Positions 6,267 through 14,455 are shown, counted from the first letter of the stretch. The stretch is 14,670 nucleotides of DNA from Alphaproteobacteria bacterium UBA3439 (GCA_002378605.1 DFSK01000021.1:5402-20071), one strand, 5' to 3'. The notes: generated by a model not told the origin, from the letters alone. Numbers and translations: made by a program.

Positions 6267-8260
6267 CAGGCACCACCATCGGGTGCGGATAGCGCGCTTG
6301 CTGGATTTTGTTGCGGGTTTGCCGGTTTGGTCGCGGCGCGTTGGCGCCCGAATGCGGCAATTAACCCACCAAGCGCCATAATCACAGCCCCACCCCAAAT
6401 CCAGCTAACAAGCGGCTTGTAATAGAGGCGCAATGTATAGCCGATTTTGCTGTCACCATCCCCAAGAACAGCATAATCATCACCGCGCAAAGTTGGCCGG
6501 ATAGCCGCCTCGGTTGTGGTCTGGCGTTCGGCGTTATAGACGCGTTTTTCAGGAGTCAGAAGGGCGAATAATGTGCCATCTTTATCACGATATTCCAATT
6601 GTGCAGCTAGGGCTTGGTAGTTTGGCCCTTCAACTTGCTTGACCCCGGTAAAGGTTACGTTGCGGTCGGCAATCTTGATAACGTCACCTGGTTTTGCCCG
6701 CACCACATGTTCGCTGTTGAAAAGATTATCGCCAACGGCGCCAAGCATGAAAATCACAATGCCGAAATGCGCCACCCACATGCCAATCACATCATTGGGA
6801 ATACGCTTTGCGCGTGCGCCAAAGCTGGCAGTGCCATTGGGCTTTAGCTGCTGCCAGATATCGGCGCCAATGCCCGCGCCAAGCCATCCAATCAGCCCCA
6901 GCGCTGCCAAAGGCCCAATGCCAAATCCAAAGGCAAAACTCGATACCGCCAGCGCGACAATGCCAGCACCAGCCGCAGCGCAGATCAGCACTGGCCGCAA
7001 CCGCGCTGTTTGGCCCCGCCGCCAGGCCATGACCGGCCCGATTGCCATAAAGACCATCAAAAGCGCCATGACCGGATTAAAGGTAGCGTCAAAATAGGGC
7101 GGGCCTACGGTGATGCGTGCGCCAGTCACCATTTCAAGGCCTAGCGGATAGAATGTACCAAGAAGCACAATCGCTGTTGCAACAACAAGAAGCATGTTGT
7201 TGGCAATCAATCCGCCTTCACGGCTTGTAAGGGTGAAATCGGCAGTCGTAACCAATTGTGGGCCGCGCCATGCATAAAGCGCCAAAGGAATGCCAACGGC
7301 AAATAGCAAAATGGCAAGCACGAAAACGCCGCGTGCCGGATCGGAGGCAAAGCTGTGAACCGAGGTCAATAACCCTGACCGCACAATGAATGTGCCGACA
7401 AGCGATAGTGAAAAAGCCATGATGGCAAGAAGCACGGTCCAGCTTTTTAACTGACCACGTTTTTCAACAACAATCGCCGAATGCAGCAAGGCAGTCGCGG
7501 CGAGCCACGGCATGAGCGATGCATTTTCAACCGGATCCCAAAACCACCAGCCGCCCCAGCCAAGTTCATAATAGGCCCACCAACTGCCAAGCGCGATGCC
7601 GCATGTAAGCGCGCACCATGCCGCCATAATCCACGGGCGCATCCATTTTGCCCACAGACGATCAACCTCGCCGGTAATCAGCGCCGCAACGGCAAAGGCA
7701 AAAGCCATCGAAAGGCCAACATAGCCAAGATAAAGCATTGGCGGGTGAATGGCCAAACCGGGATCTTGCAAAATCGGGTTAAGCCCCTTGCCATCAAGCG
7801 GTACAGTGGCAAGCCGCAGAAACGGGTTTGAGGTGAATAGGCTAAAGGCCAAAAAACCGGTAGTAACCAGACCTTGAACCGCCAGAATTCGCGCTTTTAA
7901 TGCCATTGGCATGGCGCTGCCGCCAAGCGCCATCACCCCGCCATAAATGGCAAGGATCAGAATCCATAACAGCAAAGAGCCTTCATGATTGCCCCATGTG
8001 CCGGAAATCTTATAGATCATCGGCTTGGTCGAATGTGAATGATTGGCAACAAGCGCCAGCGAGAAATCAGACGTGATAAAGCCCCAGACAAGCGCGCCAA
8101 AAGAAAAGGCAACGGCAAGCGCAACGCTGATCGCAGCCGCAGGCGCAATCAGCATCACGGCGCTATTGCCACGAGCGGCACCAAATAGCGGCAAAACCCC
8201 TTGCGCAAGGCTTAGAATAAAAGCGGTGATAAGGGCAAAATGTCCAAGCTCGGCAATCAT
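6266..8260 (-). CDS. ccmF: Haem lyase subunit CcmF
   Basis: A 664-residue polytopic membrane protein. The tryptophan-rich WWD domain WGGWWFWDPVENASLMPW lies at about residues 235-252. Candidate haem-ligand histidines are His172 (AIHPPMLYLGY), His260 (TALLHSAIVVEKRG), His302 (TSVHSFASDPARG) and His498 (MWVAHFG), agreeing in spacing with E. coli CcmF. The large C-terminal soluble loop (about 520-620) precedes a last membrane segment. It forms the haem ligation complex with CcmH and CcmI, taking haem from CcmE. It is the first gene of a minus-strand ccmF-G-H-I block with overlapping starts and stops. The 171 bases upstream (8261-8431) hold no ccmE; ccmA-E must be elsewhere. Confidence 0.96.
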   Translation of the reverse strand: MIAELGHFALITAFILSLAQGVLPLFGAARGNSAVMLIAPAAAISVALAVAFSFGALVWGFITSDFSLALVANHSHSTKPMIYKISGTWGNHEGSLLLWILILAIYGGVMALGGSAMPMALKARILAVQGLVTTGFLAFSLFTSNPFLRLATVPLDGKGLNPILQDPGLAIHPPMLYLGYVGLSMAFAFAVAALITGEVDRLWAKWMRPWIMAAWCALTCGIALGSWWAYYELGWGGWWFWDPVENASLMPWLAATALLHSAIVVEKRGQLKSWTVLLAIMAFSLSLVGTFIVRSGLLTSVHSFASDPARGVFVLAILLFAVGIPLALYAWRGPQLVTTADFTLTSREGGLIANNMLLVVATAIVLLGTFYPLGLEMVTGARITVGPPYFDATFNPVMALLMVFMAIGPVMAWRRGQTARLRPVLICAAAGAGIVALAVSSFAFGFGIGPLAALGLIGWLGAGIGADIWQQLKPNGTASFGARAKRIPNDVIGMWVAHFGIVIFMLGAVGDNLFNSEHVVRAKPGDVIKIADRNVTFTGVKQVEGPNYQALAAQLEYRDKDGTLFALLTPEKRVYNAERQTTTEAAIRPTLRGDDYAVLGDGDSKIGYTLRLYYKPLVSWIWGGAVIMALGGLIAAFGRQRAATKPANPQQNPASALSAPDGGA

Positions 8261-8431
8261 GACATCAAACAGCTTTCGGTAAAATGGTAACGCGTATCCG
8301 AATGATCAAATTCACGGCGATACCCTATCACAAGATCGTGTCTGGCAAAATGCCGGCAGGCACGAACCGCAAGGGCAAGACGATATGTCGCACACCGGCT
8401 GCATGGCGCATAGGGCTTTTTGCGCGGCTGG

Positions 8432-9367
8432 TTAGCCTTGCCCGTAAAACAGCCAGTATAAAAAAACTGGCACGGTGGTGCTGGCGAAAATTGTGCTGAC
8501 CAGAATGGCCGATGCGGTGCGCCCCGTATAGGCGCTGTAATGATTGGCAAGCATGAATACATTGGCGGCAACCGGCAGGCAGCTCGATAAAATGGCAACC
8601 TTGATCCAAAGCGGGTCTTGACCCGGTATCCCCAAAAAGAACAAGGCGACCAGAAGCGGGTGAACAATCAGTTTTAACAAGGAAATAGCGGTCACTTCGG
8701 CAGCGGCCGCACGAACCGGCTGGCCAAATAGGGTGGCGCCAAGGGCAAATAAGGCAACAGGCGCTGCGGCACCGGCCAAAAGACTGCCAAATTGCTGGGG
8801 AATCTTCGGCAGGGGCAGGCCCGATGCGGAAAATAACAGCCCTGCCATAACCGCAAGCACCAATGGGTTGCTGACCATTGTGATGGCAATCCGTTTAACC
8901 GATTCAGTAAGGCCGCCATCATTGCCAGCAACAAAACAAGAGGTAAGCGCCAAAAGCACGATCGTATCGGCAAATAAGATCAATGCCATTGGCAAAGCTG
9001 CGGCATCGCCAAAGGCAAGAATGGCAAGCGGAATGCCCATATAGCCGTAATTCGGATAGGCCACATTCAGCCCGAATATACCGCTTTCCAGACGTTTAAG
9101 GCGAAATAGCCAATGTCCGATCGCGGCCGCGGTTAGATACATGATGATTGTGCCGCTCTCATAGCGCCAGACAAAATCCCAGTTCAAAATGCTTGAAGGC
9201 TCGCTTGCTGATACTTTCAAAAACATATAGGGCGGCAGCGTGACATAAAACGCGAATCTGGACATTGTGCGCGCACCAGCTGCATCAATAAATCCGATGG
9301 CATGCGCGCCAAAACCAAGAAAGATCAGTGCAAAGAACGGGATCGAAATATTTAGAACGTCAATCAT
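8432..9367 (-). CDS. AEC (auxin efflux carrier) family transporter
   Basis: A 311-residue, very hydrophobic protein with about ten membrane segments in two repeats. Family features include the N-terminal NISIPFFALIFLGFGAHAIGFI, the YVTLPPYMFLKVS stretch (about 41-53), and NVAYPNYGYMGIPLA (about 101-115), a broken-helix motif of this group. The second half has ALGATLFGQP and VAILSSCLPVAANVFMLANHY. Bacterial AEC proteins export or exchange organic acids such as malate or malonate; the substrate here is unknown. The ATG at 9367 has no clear ribosome binding site. It lies 117 bases downstream of the renalase-like gene on the same strand, and 171 bases upstream of ccmF, with no evident functional link to cytochrome maturation. 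Confidence 0.88.
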   Translation of the reverse strand: MIDVLNISIPFFALIFLGFGAHAIGFIDAAGARTMSRFAFYVTLPPYMFLKVSASEPSSILNWDFVWRYESGTIIMYLTAAAIGHWLFRLKRLESGIFGLNVAYPNYGYMGIPLAILAFGDAAALPMALILFADTIVLLALTSCFVAGNDGGLTESVKRIAITMVSNPLVLAVMAGLLFSASGLPLPKIPQQFGSLLAGAAAPVALFALGATLFGQPVRAAAAEVTAISLLKLIVHPLLVALFFLGIPGQDPLWIKVAILSSCLPVAANVFMLANHYSAYTGRTASAILVSTIFASTTVPVFLYWLFYGQG

Positions 9368-9484
9368 GGAACAAAATTTTCGCTTCGGCAGTTTTGATGT
9401 CTATAGCATGGTGGCGGCGGTTGCGGCTATGGGCTAGGGGCATTGCCAGCAGATATTATCAGATGATGCCTTGACCGGATGGTA

Positions 9485-10483
9485 TCACCGCAAATTATGA
9501 TAGGCTTGCTGGCCGCTATCAAAAGCCTGCTCAACCCGTGGGCCGCCAAGCCAATCTCCGGCAATCGCTAATTTCCCGTCACTGCTAAGGCGCGGCGCAT
9601 TATCTGGTACGGCCGATGTGACTTTGGCGTAAAGCCAACGATGCGCGGTGGCAGTGATGATTTTGCCAAGCGGTTTACCGCTTAGGTCTTGCCAGATTTT
9701 ACTCAGGCTTTCGATCACCATTTGCGGGTCATCTTGCAGATGTTGCTGGCTCCATGCGCCACTCGCCTGAATGGTGAGGGCTGGCGCGCCAAGGCCGGAT
9801 TGTTGATGCGCCCGGGTCATTTCCGGCACACCAAGCGCGATACCAGCTGCCTCGTCACGCAACGGTGCGGTGCCAAGGCCATTGTCATCGTCAAGCCCAA
9901 GCATGATTGTCCAGCATGGATCATAGCTGGCAAGGCCGGCAGTGGTGGCAAGATCTGGATAGATATTGGCCAAAAGCTTGCCGGTTTGCGCCGCCGGTGC
10001 GGTAATGATTGCCCGGTGGCCAGTGGCAATTAGGCCATCCTTGTCGAAAAAGCCGATATGTTCGCCATGATGGGCAATTTGGATGATTTCAGTTTGCTGG
10101 CGGATCATCAATCCGGTTGCCATGAATTGTGGCAGATCGCGCATTGTCGGGGCACCAATCTGAACGATCTTATTATCACTGACTTGCCAGTCTTTTATGC
10201 TTCCAGCCGTTTTTGCCATGGCCAGAAGACTGACAAATTCGGTGCCTTTTGCCGTCACAAATTGGGCGCCGTGATTAAACACAAAGCCGTCTTGCCGCCG
10301 TGTGGACACCCGCCCGCCAAGTCGTCGCCCCTTGTCGATCACCAAAACCGATTTGCCATCATTTCGAGCCAATCCGGCTGCGGCAAGTCCGGCAATGCCG
10401 CTGCCAAGGACAAGAAGGTCAAACAAAGCTGGGTCGGCGGAGGCTTCGGTTGAAAAAGATGCTGGATTTTGGGATGAGGCCAC
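9485..10483 (-). CDS. Renalase-like FAD/NAD(P)-dependent amine oxidase-type protein
   Basis: About 332 residues. The dinucleotide-binding motif GSGIAGLAAAG starts near residue 27 and is followed by VLVIDKGRRLGGRVSTRR and FNHGAQFVTA, the pattern of the renalase/COG3380 group within the flavin amine oxidase superfamily. The C-terminus carries KLAIAGDWLGGPRVEQAFDSGQQA, the usual second FAD contact (GD...G..EGA-like). Renalase oxidises abnormal dihydro forms of NAD(P)H; bacterial relatives often share this, but the substrate is not proven here. Start choice: the frame opens at a TTG (10504) with no ribosome binding site; the GTG at 10483-10481 has AGG ten bases upstream and begins closer to the FAD motif, so I prefer it. 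It is divergent from the plus-strand genes at 10586. Confidence 0.82.
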   Translation of the reverse strand: MASSQNPASFSTEASADPALFDLLVLGSGIAGLAAAGLARNDGKSVLVIDKGRRLGGRVSTRRQDGFVFNHGAQFVTAKGTEFVSLLAMAKTAGSIKDWQVSDNKIVQIGAPTMRDLPQFMATGLMIRQQTEIIQIAHHGEHIGFFDKDGLIATGHRAIITAPAAQTGKLLANIYPDLATTAGLASYDPCWTIMLGLDDDNGLGTAPLRDEAAGIALGVPEMTRAHQQSGLGAPALTIQASGAWSQQHLQDDPQMVIESLSKIWQDLSGKPLGKIITATAHRWLYAKVTSAVPDNAPRLSSDGKLAIAGDWLGGPRVEQAFDSGQQAYHNLR

Positions 10484-10585
10484 GACACATATACCTAAGA
10501 TCAAATGACTTAACAGCGCCCGCCAACTGGTTTAGCGTTGCCCGCAGGCGTAACAATTTAGATGGCAGGTGTAAAAGGACTTTTC

Positions 10586-10624
10586 ATGACTGGTGATACC
10601 ATAAATTTTTGCAGTCTCATATGA
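10586..10624 (+). CDS. Possible 12-codon leader minigene (MTGDTINFCSLI)
   Basis: The ATG at 10586 has AAGGA at 10575-10579, six bases upstream, an ideal ribosome binding site. The frame encodes MTGDTINFCSLI and stops at TGA 10622-10624. That stop overlaps the ATG of the next gene (10621-10623) as ATGA. The next gene has no ribosome binding site of its own, so ribosomes finishing the minigene could reinitiate there. The peptide has no recognisable repeat of one regulatory amino acid, so classical attenuation is not indicated. An alternative is that a one-base difference in this sequence hides the true N-terminus of the following protein. Confidence 0.45.
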   Translation: MTGDTINFCSLI

Positions 10625-11577
10625 AAAGCCGAACTGCCGGTTCACCGCGCTTTTCATCCTTTCTTGGAGTTGATTGGTCGGGAGCCAAGGGAAAAAGCCA
10701 TGCTGGATTACAGCTTGCTCATGCTAGGCCCGGCAAGAGCGCGCCATTGCGGGTGTCGCCGCCTTTGTCAAAATATTGGTCACGCCAGCAGGTTTTTGAC
10801 TATCTTGTTGAAATGGCTGAAAATGCCAAGGCAAAAGCGCCGGTTTTGGTCGGTATTGATTTTGCCTTTGCCCATCCTTTTGTCGATAAAGATAGCTATT
10901 TTCCGGGAATAGATATGTCACCTGCCAATGCCCTTTCGCTTTGGGCTATGGTTGATCAGGTGAATGCGGGCCAGCCTGACCTTTATGGCGGGGCGATGTT
11001 TCGGCATGCGCTATGGGGTGATTATTATCTGGCGCCGCCAACCTATCAGGCGCGGCATTATGCCAGCCGCCGCCGCATTACCGAAATGGCTGCGCGTGCG
11101 GCCGGACGAAGCCCATCCCCCACTTTTAAGGCGGTTGGTGCTGATAATGTGTCAACAGGCTCGCTTGCCGGTATGCGATTGCTGCACCGGTTAAAACAGC
11201 AATTGGGGGCGCGGCTTTCGGTTTGGCCTTTTGACGATATCGTTACTGGACAGACCAATCTGGTTTTGGTGGAAATCTTCCCCAGCTTTTATTTTTACCG
11301 GCTTGGCATGGTGCCGGCAAAAAAAGCCGCCGCAGATCCGGTTTTTCTTAATCAGGCGCTTGCTGGCTATGGCAGTGATGGCGTACCAGCCGATTTTCGT
11401 TCGATGGGGCATGATGCCGATGAAGCAGATGCGATCATCGCGGCGGCGGCTTTGCGGCATTTTGGCACGGTGTCAAGCTTTGACCTTTGTGTCGATATCA
11501 AGGTCGCAGCGCAGCAAGAGGGCTGGATTTTTGGCGTTCCCTTCATGCCGCCAAACGATTTTTCCGGCCCGAAATAA
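10621..11577 (+). CDS. Predicted RNase H-fold (DUF429-like) protein
   Basis: A 318-residue protein without signal peptide or membrane segment. FLGVDWSGAKGKSHAGLQLA near the N-terminus (Asp18) and VGIDFAFAHPF (Asp80) resemble the first two acidic strands of RNase H-like folds in DUF429/COG2410-type proteins. LVEIFPSFYF (Glu218) and GHDADEADAIIAAAALR (about 263-279, Asp265, Asp267, Asp270) supply the later acidic positions. This suggests a nuclease or phosphotransfer-type fold, but no activity is known. The ATG at 10621 is preferred to the TTG at 10609; neither has a ribosome binding site, and translation may be coupled to the 12-codon frame ending at 10624. The fold is inference from motif spacing; the gene is a real coding region with consistent codon use. 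Confidence 0.68.
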   Translation: MKSRTAGSPRFSSFLGVDWSGAKGKSHAGLQLAHARPGKSAPLRVSPPLSKYWSRQQVFDYLVEMAENAKAKAPVLVGIDFAFAHPFVDKDSYFPGIDMSPANALSLWAMVDQVNAGQPDLYGGAMFRHALWGDYYLAPPTYQARHYASRRRITEMAARAAGRSPSPTFKAVGADNVSTGSLAGMRLLHRLKQQLGARLSVWPFDDIVTGQTNLVLVEIFPSFYFYRLGMVPAKKAAADPVFLNQALAGYGSDGVPADFRSMGHDADEADAIIAAAALRHFGTVSSFDLCVDIKVAAQQEGWIFGVPFMPPNDFSGPK

Positions 11578-11617
11578 GATGGTGACGTTGTTTTTGCCAG
11601 AGCCGATTTTTGCCTAA

Positions 11618-11646
11618 TTGCAATCAGCCGGTGCGAGGTCTATATC
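11618..11646 (+). promoter_or_regulatory. Sigma70-like promoter for the class V aminotransferase
   Basis: TTGCAA at 11618-11623 and TATATC at 11641-11646 are separated by 17 bases, matching TTGACA and TATAAT at four of six positions each. The site lies about 50 bases upstream of the ATG at 11695, in a 117-base gap after the DUF429-like gene. Confidence 0.4.
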
Positions 11647-11694
11647 TAAGTCATAAATCGGCCGGTTTGGTGCCGCGCCTCGCAGGAGAATATT

Positions 11695-12837
11695 ATGTCA
11701 TCATTGCTTCCCCATATTGATCCTGATGGATTGCTTGAATATTCCGTGGTTTTTACCGACCGCTCGCTCAATTCGATGTCAAAGTCGTTTCAAGGCGTGA
11801 TGAATGATATTTCAGCCGCGCTAAAGACGGCCTATAATGCTGATGCGGTGGTGGTAATCCCGGGCGGTGGCACTTATGGAATGGAATCAATTGCCCGCCA
11901 ATTTGCCGGTGATCAGCATGTGATGGTTATCCGTAATGGCTGGTTCAGCTTTCGTTGGTCGGAAATTCTTGAAAAGGGAAAAATTGCCGCCAGCACAAAA
12001 GTGCTTGCAGCGCGTCGTCAGGCGGGTGCTTCGGGCAGTAACCAGCAAGAACCTTTTGCACCCGTGCCAATTGATGAAGTCACGTCCCGTATCGCGGCGG
12101 ACAAACCTGCTGTTGTGTTTGCGCCGCATGTCGAAACTTCGGCAGGAATGATCCTTCCCGATGATTATATCAAGCAGGTGGCGGCTGCGGTTCATGCGGT
12201 TGGCGGTTTGTTTGTTCTCGATTGTGTTGCATCAGGCACGCTTTGGGTTGACATGAAGGCGCTTGGTGTCGATGTGTTGCTTAGCGCCCCGCAAAAGGGG
12301 TGGAGCGCATCACCTTGTAGCGGCCTTGTTATGCTGTCTGAGGCGGCGGTGGCACGCGTTGGTGAAACCGAAGCCAATAGCTATGTCTGCGATGTGAAAA
12401 AATGGCTTGGCATTATGCAGGCTTATGAAAATGGCGGCCATGCCTATCATGCGACCATGCCAACCGATGCTTTGGCGATTTTCCGTGATACGCTTATTGA
12501 AACGCAGGAATATGGCTTTGAAAAAGTGCGTGATGAGCAAATCGCGCTTGGCGCCGCCATCCGCAAATTGCTGGAAAGCCGCGGGTTTCGGTCAGTTGCA
12601 GCCGAGGGGTTTCAAGCGCCAAGTGTTGTCGTTAGCTTTACCGATGATGATTTGATCAAGAATGGCAGTAAATTTGCCGCGGCCGGTGTTCAAATTGCCG
12701 CTGGTGTTCCGCTGGAATGCGGTGAAGGGCCAGATTATAAAAGTTTTCGCATTGGCTTGTTTGGGCTTGATAAGCTTCATTACATTGATCGCACGGTCCG
12801 CAATTTCGAAGCTGCGCTTGATCAGGTTGTTGCCTAA
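11695..12837 (+). CDS. Class V PLP-dependent aminotransferase (alanine/serine-glyoxylate aminotransferase-like)
   Basis: A 380-residue protein of the AGT/SPT aminotransferase group. PGGGTYGMESIARQF (56-70) is the phosphate-binding region, APHVETSAGMILP lies at 143-155, and LFVLDCVASGT (172-182) has the PLP-ring Asp176. SAPQKGWSASPCSGLVMLS carries the Schiff-base Lys201. FRIGLFGL near the C-terminus is the substrate-carboxylate Arg region. Family members transfer amino groups between alanine, serine or aspartate and glyoxylate or related keto acids; 2-aminoethylphosphonate enzymes are relatives. The substrate is not decided here and no phosphonate or serine-cycle genes are nearby. AGGAG at 11684-11688, six bases before the ATG, fixes the start. 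Confidence 0.88.
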   Translation: MSSLLPHIDPDGLLEYSVVFTDRSLNSMSKSFQGVMNDISAALKTAYNADAVVVIPGGGTYGMESIARQFAGDQHVMVIRNGWFSFRWSEILEKGKIAASTKVLAARRQAGASGSNQQEPFAPVPIDEVTSRIAADKPAVVFAPHVETSAGMILPDDYIKQVAAAVHAVGGLFVLDCVASGTLWVDMKALGVDVLLSAPQKGWSASPCSGLVMLSEAAVARVGETEANSYVCDVKKWLGIMQAYENGGHAYHATMPTDALAIFRDTLIETQEYGFEKVRDEQIALGAAIRKLLESRGFRSVAAEGFQAPSVVVSFTDDDLIKNGSKFAAAGVQIAAGVPLECGEGPDYKSFRIGLFGLDKLHYIDRTVRNFEAALDQVVA

Positions 12838-12869
12838 GGCAAAGCTTTGTGCGCTGCAAGATTGCTGGT

Positions 12870-13127
12870 CTAAAGGCTGCTGAATTCTGTTACGCAAAGT
12901 TCCTGTTTGGCCTTTCGGGGCAGCCGTTTGATTGTGATTTCGCGTTTGCTGGCAGCTGATCGGCTGGCTGCATGTTCGCGGTAAACCAACCGTACCGGTC
13001 GCCGCGCCGCGGTATATTTGGCGCCGGTTCCGGCATTATGCGACGCAATTCGTTTTTGCAGATCATTGGTGATGCCGGTATAAAGACTGCCGTCACGGCA
13101 TTCGACGATATAAATAAGCCAGTCCAT
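12870..13127 (-). CDS. GIY-YIG domain protein (UPF0213/YhbQ-like)
   Basis: An 85-residue single-domain protein starting MDWLIYIVECRDGSLYTGIT. Tyr6 and Tyr16 are in the GIY-YIG strands; Arg26 and His30 follow in LQKRIASHNAGTGAKYT, and Glu63 in ASKREITIKRL is the expected metal-binding residue. The stretch RRPVRLVYREH is typical of the UPF0213 group. Members are small putative structure-specific nucleases of uncertain role; E. coli YhbQ is related. The frame opens at a GTG (13145), but the ATG at 13127 begins exactly where family members start and has GGGTGA seven bases upstream. It converges with the aminotransferase gene (32 bases apart) and diverges from the flavoprotein gene. Confidence 0.88.
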   Translation of the reverse strand: MDWLIYIVECRDGSLYTGITNDLQKRIASHNAGTGAKYTAARRPVRLVYREHAASRSAASKREITIKRLPRKAKQELCVTEFSSL

Positions 13128-13273
13128 AAAAGCATCACCCAACACATGGTTTTTGCGATAGCATAGCGGACAGGGCGATATTTACCAGCATACTGGCGTG
13201 GCTGACGGCATGGTGGATGCACCGGACAGAGTTTAGGGATTTTGGGTTTGAGAATGGTTCGGGCAAGGTGATG

Positions 13274-14455
13274 ATGGCAACCGATGTTGATGTTGTGGTC
13301 ATCGGGGCAGGGGCTGCCGGTTTGATGTGTGCCAGCACTGCTGGTAAACGCGGCCGCCGTGTTCTGCTTGTTGATCATGCGATGAAACTAGCCGAAAAGA
13401 TTCGCATTTCAGGTGGTGGCCGCTGTAATTTCACCAATCTTCATACCGTGCCAGAGGCATTTTTGTCAGCCAATCCGCATTTCTGCAAATCGGCGCTTCG
13501 GCAATATGACCAGCATGATTTTGTCGCGCTTGTTGATCGCCATAAAATTGCCTATCACGAAAAAAAGCTTGGCCAGTTATTTTGCGATGATTCAGCGCAA
13601 AATATTATTGATATGCTGGTTCTTGAATGCCAGCAGGCCGGTGTTGATTTGCAAATGGGCCGCAAAATCGACAATGTTGATAAGCGCGAAGACGGCTTTC
13701 ATATCACCCTTGATACAGGAATTTTTCGGGCGCAGTCACTGGTGGTGGCAACGGGTGGCCTGTCGATTCCGAAAATTGGTGCAACTGGTTTTGGCTATCA
13801 GATTGCACGCCAATTTGGATTACAGCTTCTCGAGCAACGGCCCGGCCTTGTGCCGCTGACATTTGATCAAGACGTGCTGACACGATGCAAATCTTTGTCC
13901 GGCCTGTCGGTAGAGGCTGAGGTTGGCTATCGGTCAACCGCCTTTGCCGAAGGGCTGTTGTTCACGCATCGCGGCCTTAGCGGCCCGTCAATTTTGCAAA
14001 TTTCATCCTATTGGCAGGATGCAATGCCGGTTTCGGTAAATCTGGCGCCGCACCATGATGCGGTGGCGCATCTTCTTGGCGGAAAGACCAAACAGCCAAA
14101 GGCTGATGTGGCAAATTGCCTTGCTGATTTACTGCCGAAACGGCTGGCCGCGGAAATATGCGATCTTTTTGGCGTGGTTGGGCGGCTTGCCGACCGCAGC
14201 GACAAGCATCTTCGTCATTTGGGCAAGATGGTGAATGATTGGCAATTGATCCCGAACGGCACCGAAGGCTATCGCACCGCCGAAGTGACACTTGGCGGGG
14301 TTGATACAAATGGCCTGTCATCCAAGACGATGGAGGCCAAAACCGTGTCTGGCCTGTATTTCATTGGCGAGGTGGTTGATGTAACTGGCCATTTGGGTGG
14401 CTATAATTTCCAATGGGCGTGGTCATCGGGCTTTGTTGCCGGACAAAATGCCTAG
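13274..14455 (+). CDS. HI0933/YhiN/BaiN-family NAD(P)/FAD-dependent flavoprotein
   Basis: A 393-residue protein. VVVIGAGAAGLMCA gives the FAD motif Gly11-x-Gly13-x-x-Gly16. KIRISGGGRCNFTN (about 42-55) is the signature of the HI0933 family. SLVVATGGLSIPKIGATGFGY lies near 175-195, FTHRGLSGPSILQIS near 240, and the C-terminal YFIGEVVDVTGHLGGYNFQWAWSSG completes the FAD site. The function of most members is unknown; BaiN, a distant relative, acts in bile acid reduction in gut bacteria, which does not imply that role here. The open frame begins at ATG 13217, but AAGG at 13265-13268 and the position of the FAD motif favour ATG 13274 (or ATG 13271 just before it). Confidence 0.9.
   Translation: MATDVDVVVIGAGAAGLMCASTAGKRGRRVLLVDHAMKLAEKIRISGGGRCNFTNLHTVPEAFLSANPHFCKSALRQYDQHDFVALVDRHKIAYHEKKLGQLFCDDSAQNIIDMLVLECQQAGVDLQMGRKIDNVDKREDGFHITLDTGIFRAQSLVVATGGLSIPKIGATGFGYQIARQFGLQLLEQRPGLVPLTFDQDVLTRCKSLSGLSVEAEVGYRSTAFAEGLLFTHRGLSGPSILQISSYWQDAMPVSVNLAPHHDAVAHLLGGKTKQPKADVANCLADLLPKRLAAEICDLFGVVGRLADRSDKHLRHLGKMVNDWQLIPNGTEGYRTAEVTLGGVDTNGLSSKTMEAKTVSGLYFIGEVVDVTGHLGGYNFQWAWSSGFVAGQNA

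Noticed and set aside
6267..6398. A 44-residue N-terminal extension of CcmG
   Set aside because: It lies inside the ccmF coding region, is Trp/Arg-rich, and would place residues before the normal membrane anchor; the TGATG overlap marks the better start.
8257..8431. A minus-strand frame whose stop overlaps the ccmF start as ATGA, as if a small gene preceded ccmF
   Set aside because: No convincing start codon or ribosome binding site lies in the 171-base gap, and the translation resembles neither CcmE nor another known small protein.
12840..12849. Palindrome CAAAGCTTTG between the aminotransferase and GIY-YIG genes, resembling the 766-775 site
   Set aside because: It lies between convergent genes where no promoter is expected, has no loop or T-tract, and AAGCTT-containing words recur by chance in this sequence.
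12890..13378. A 162-codon minus-strand open frame over the GIY-YIG gene and its upstream region
   Set aside because: It overlaps the recognised GIY-YIG protein in a different frame and the start of the flavoprotein gene, with no family pattern.
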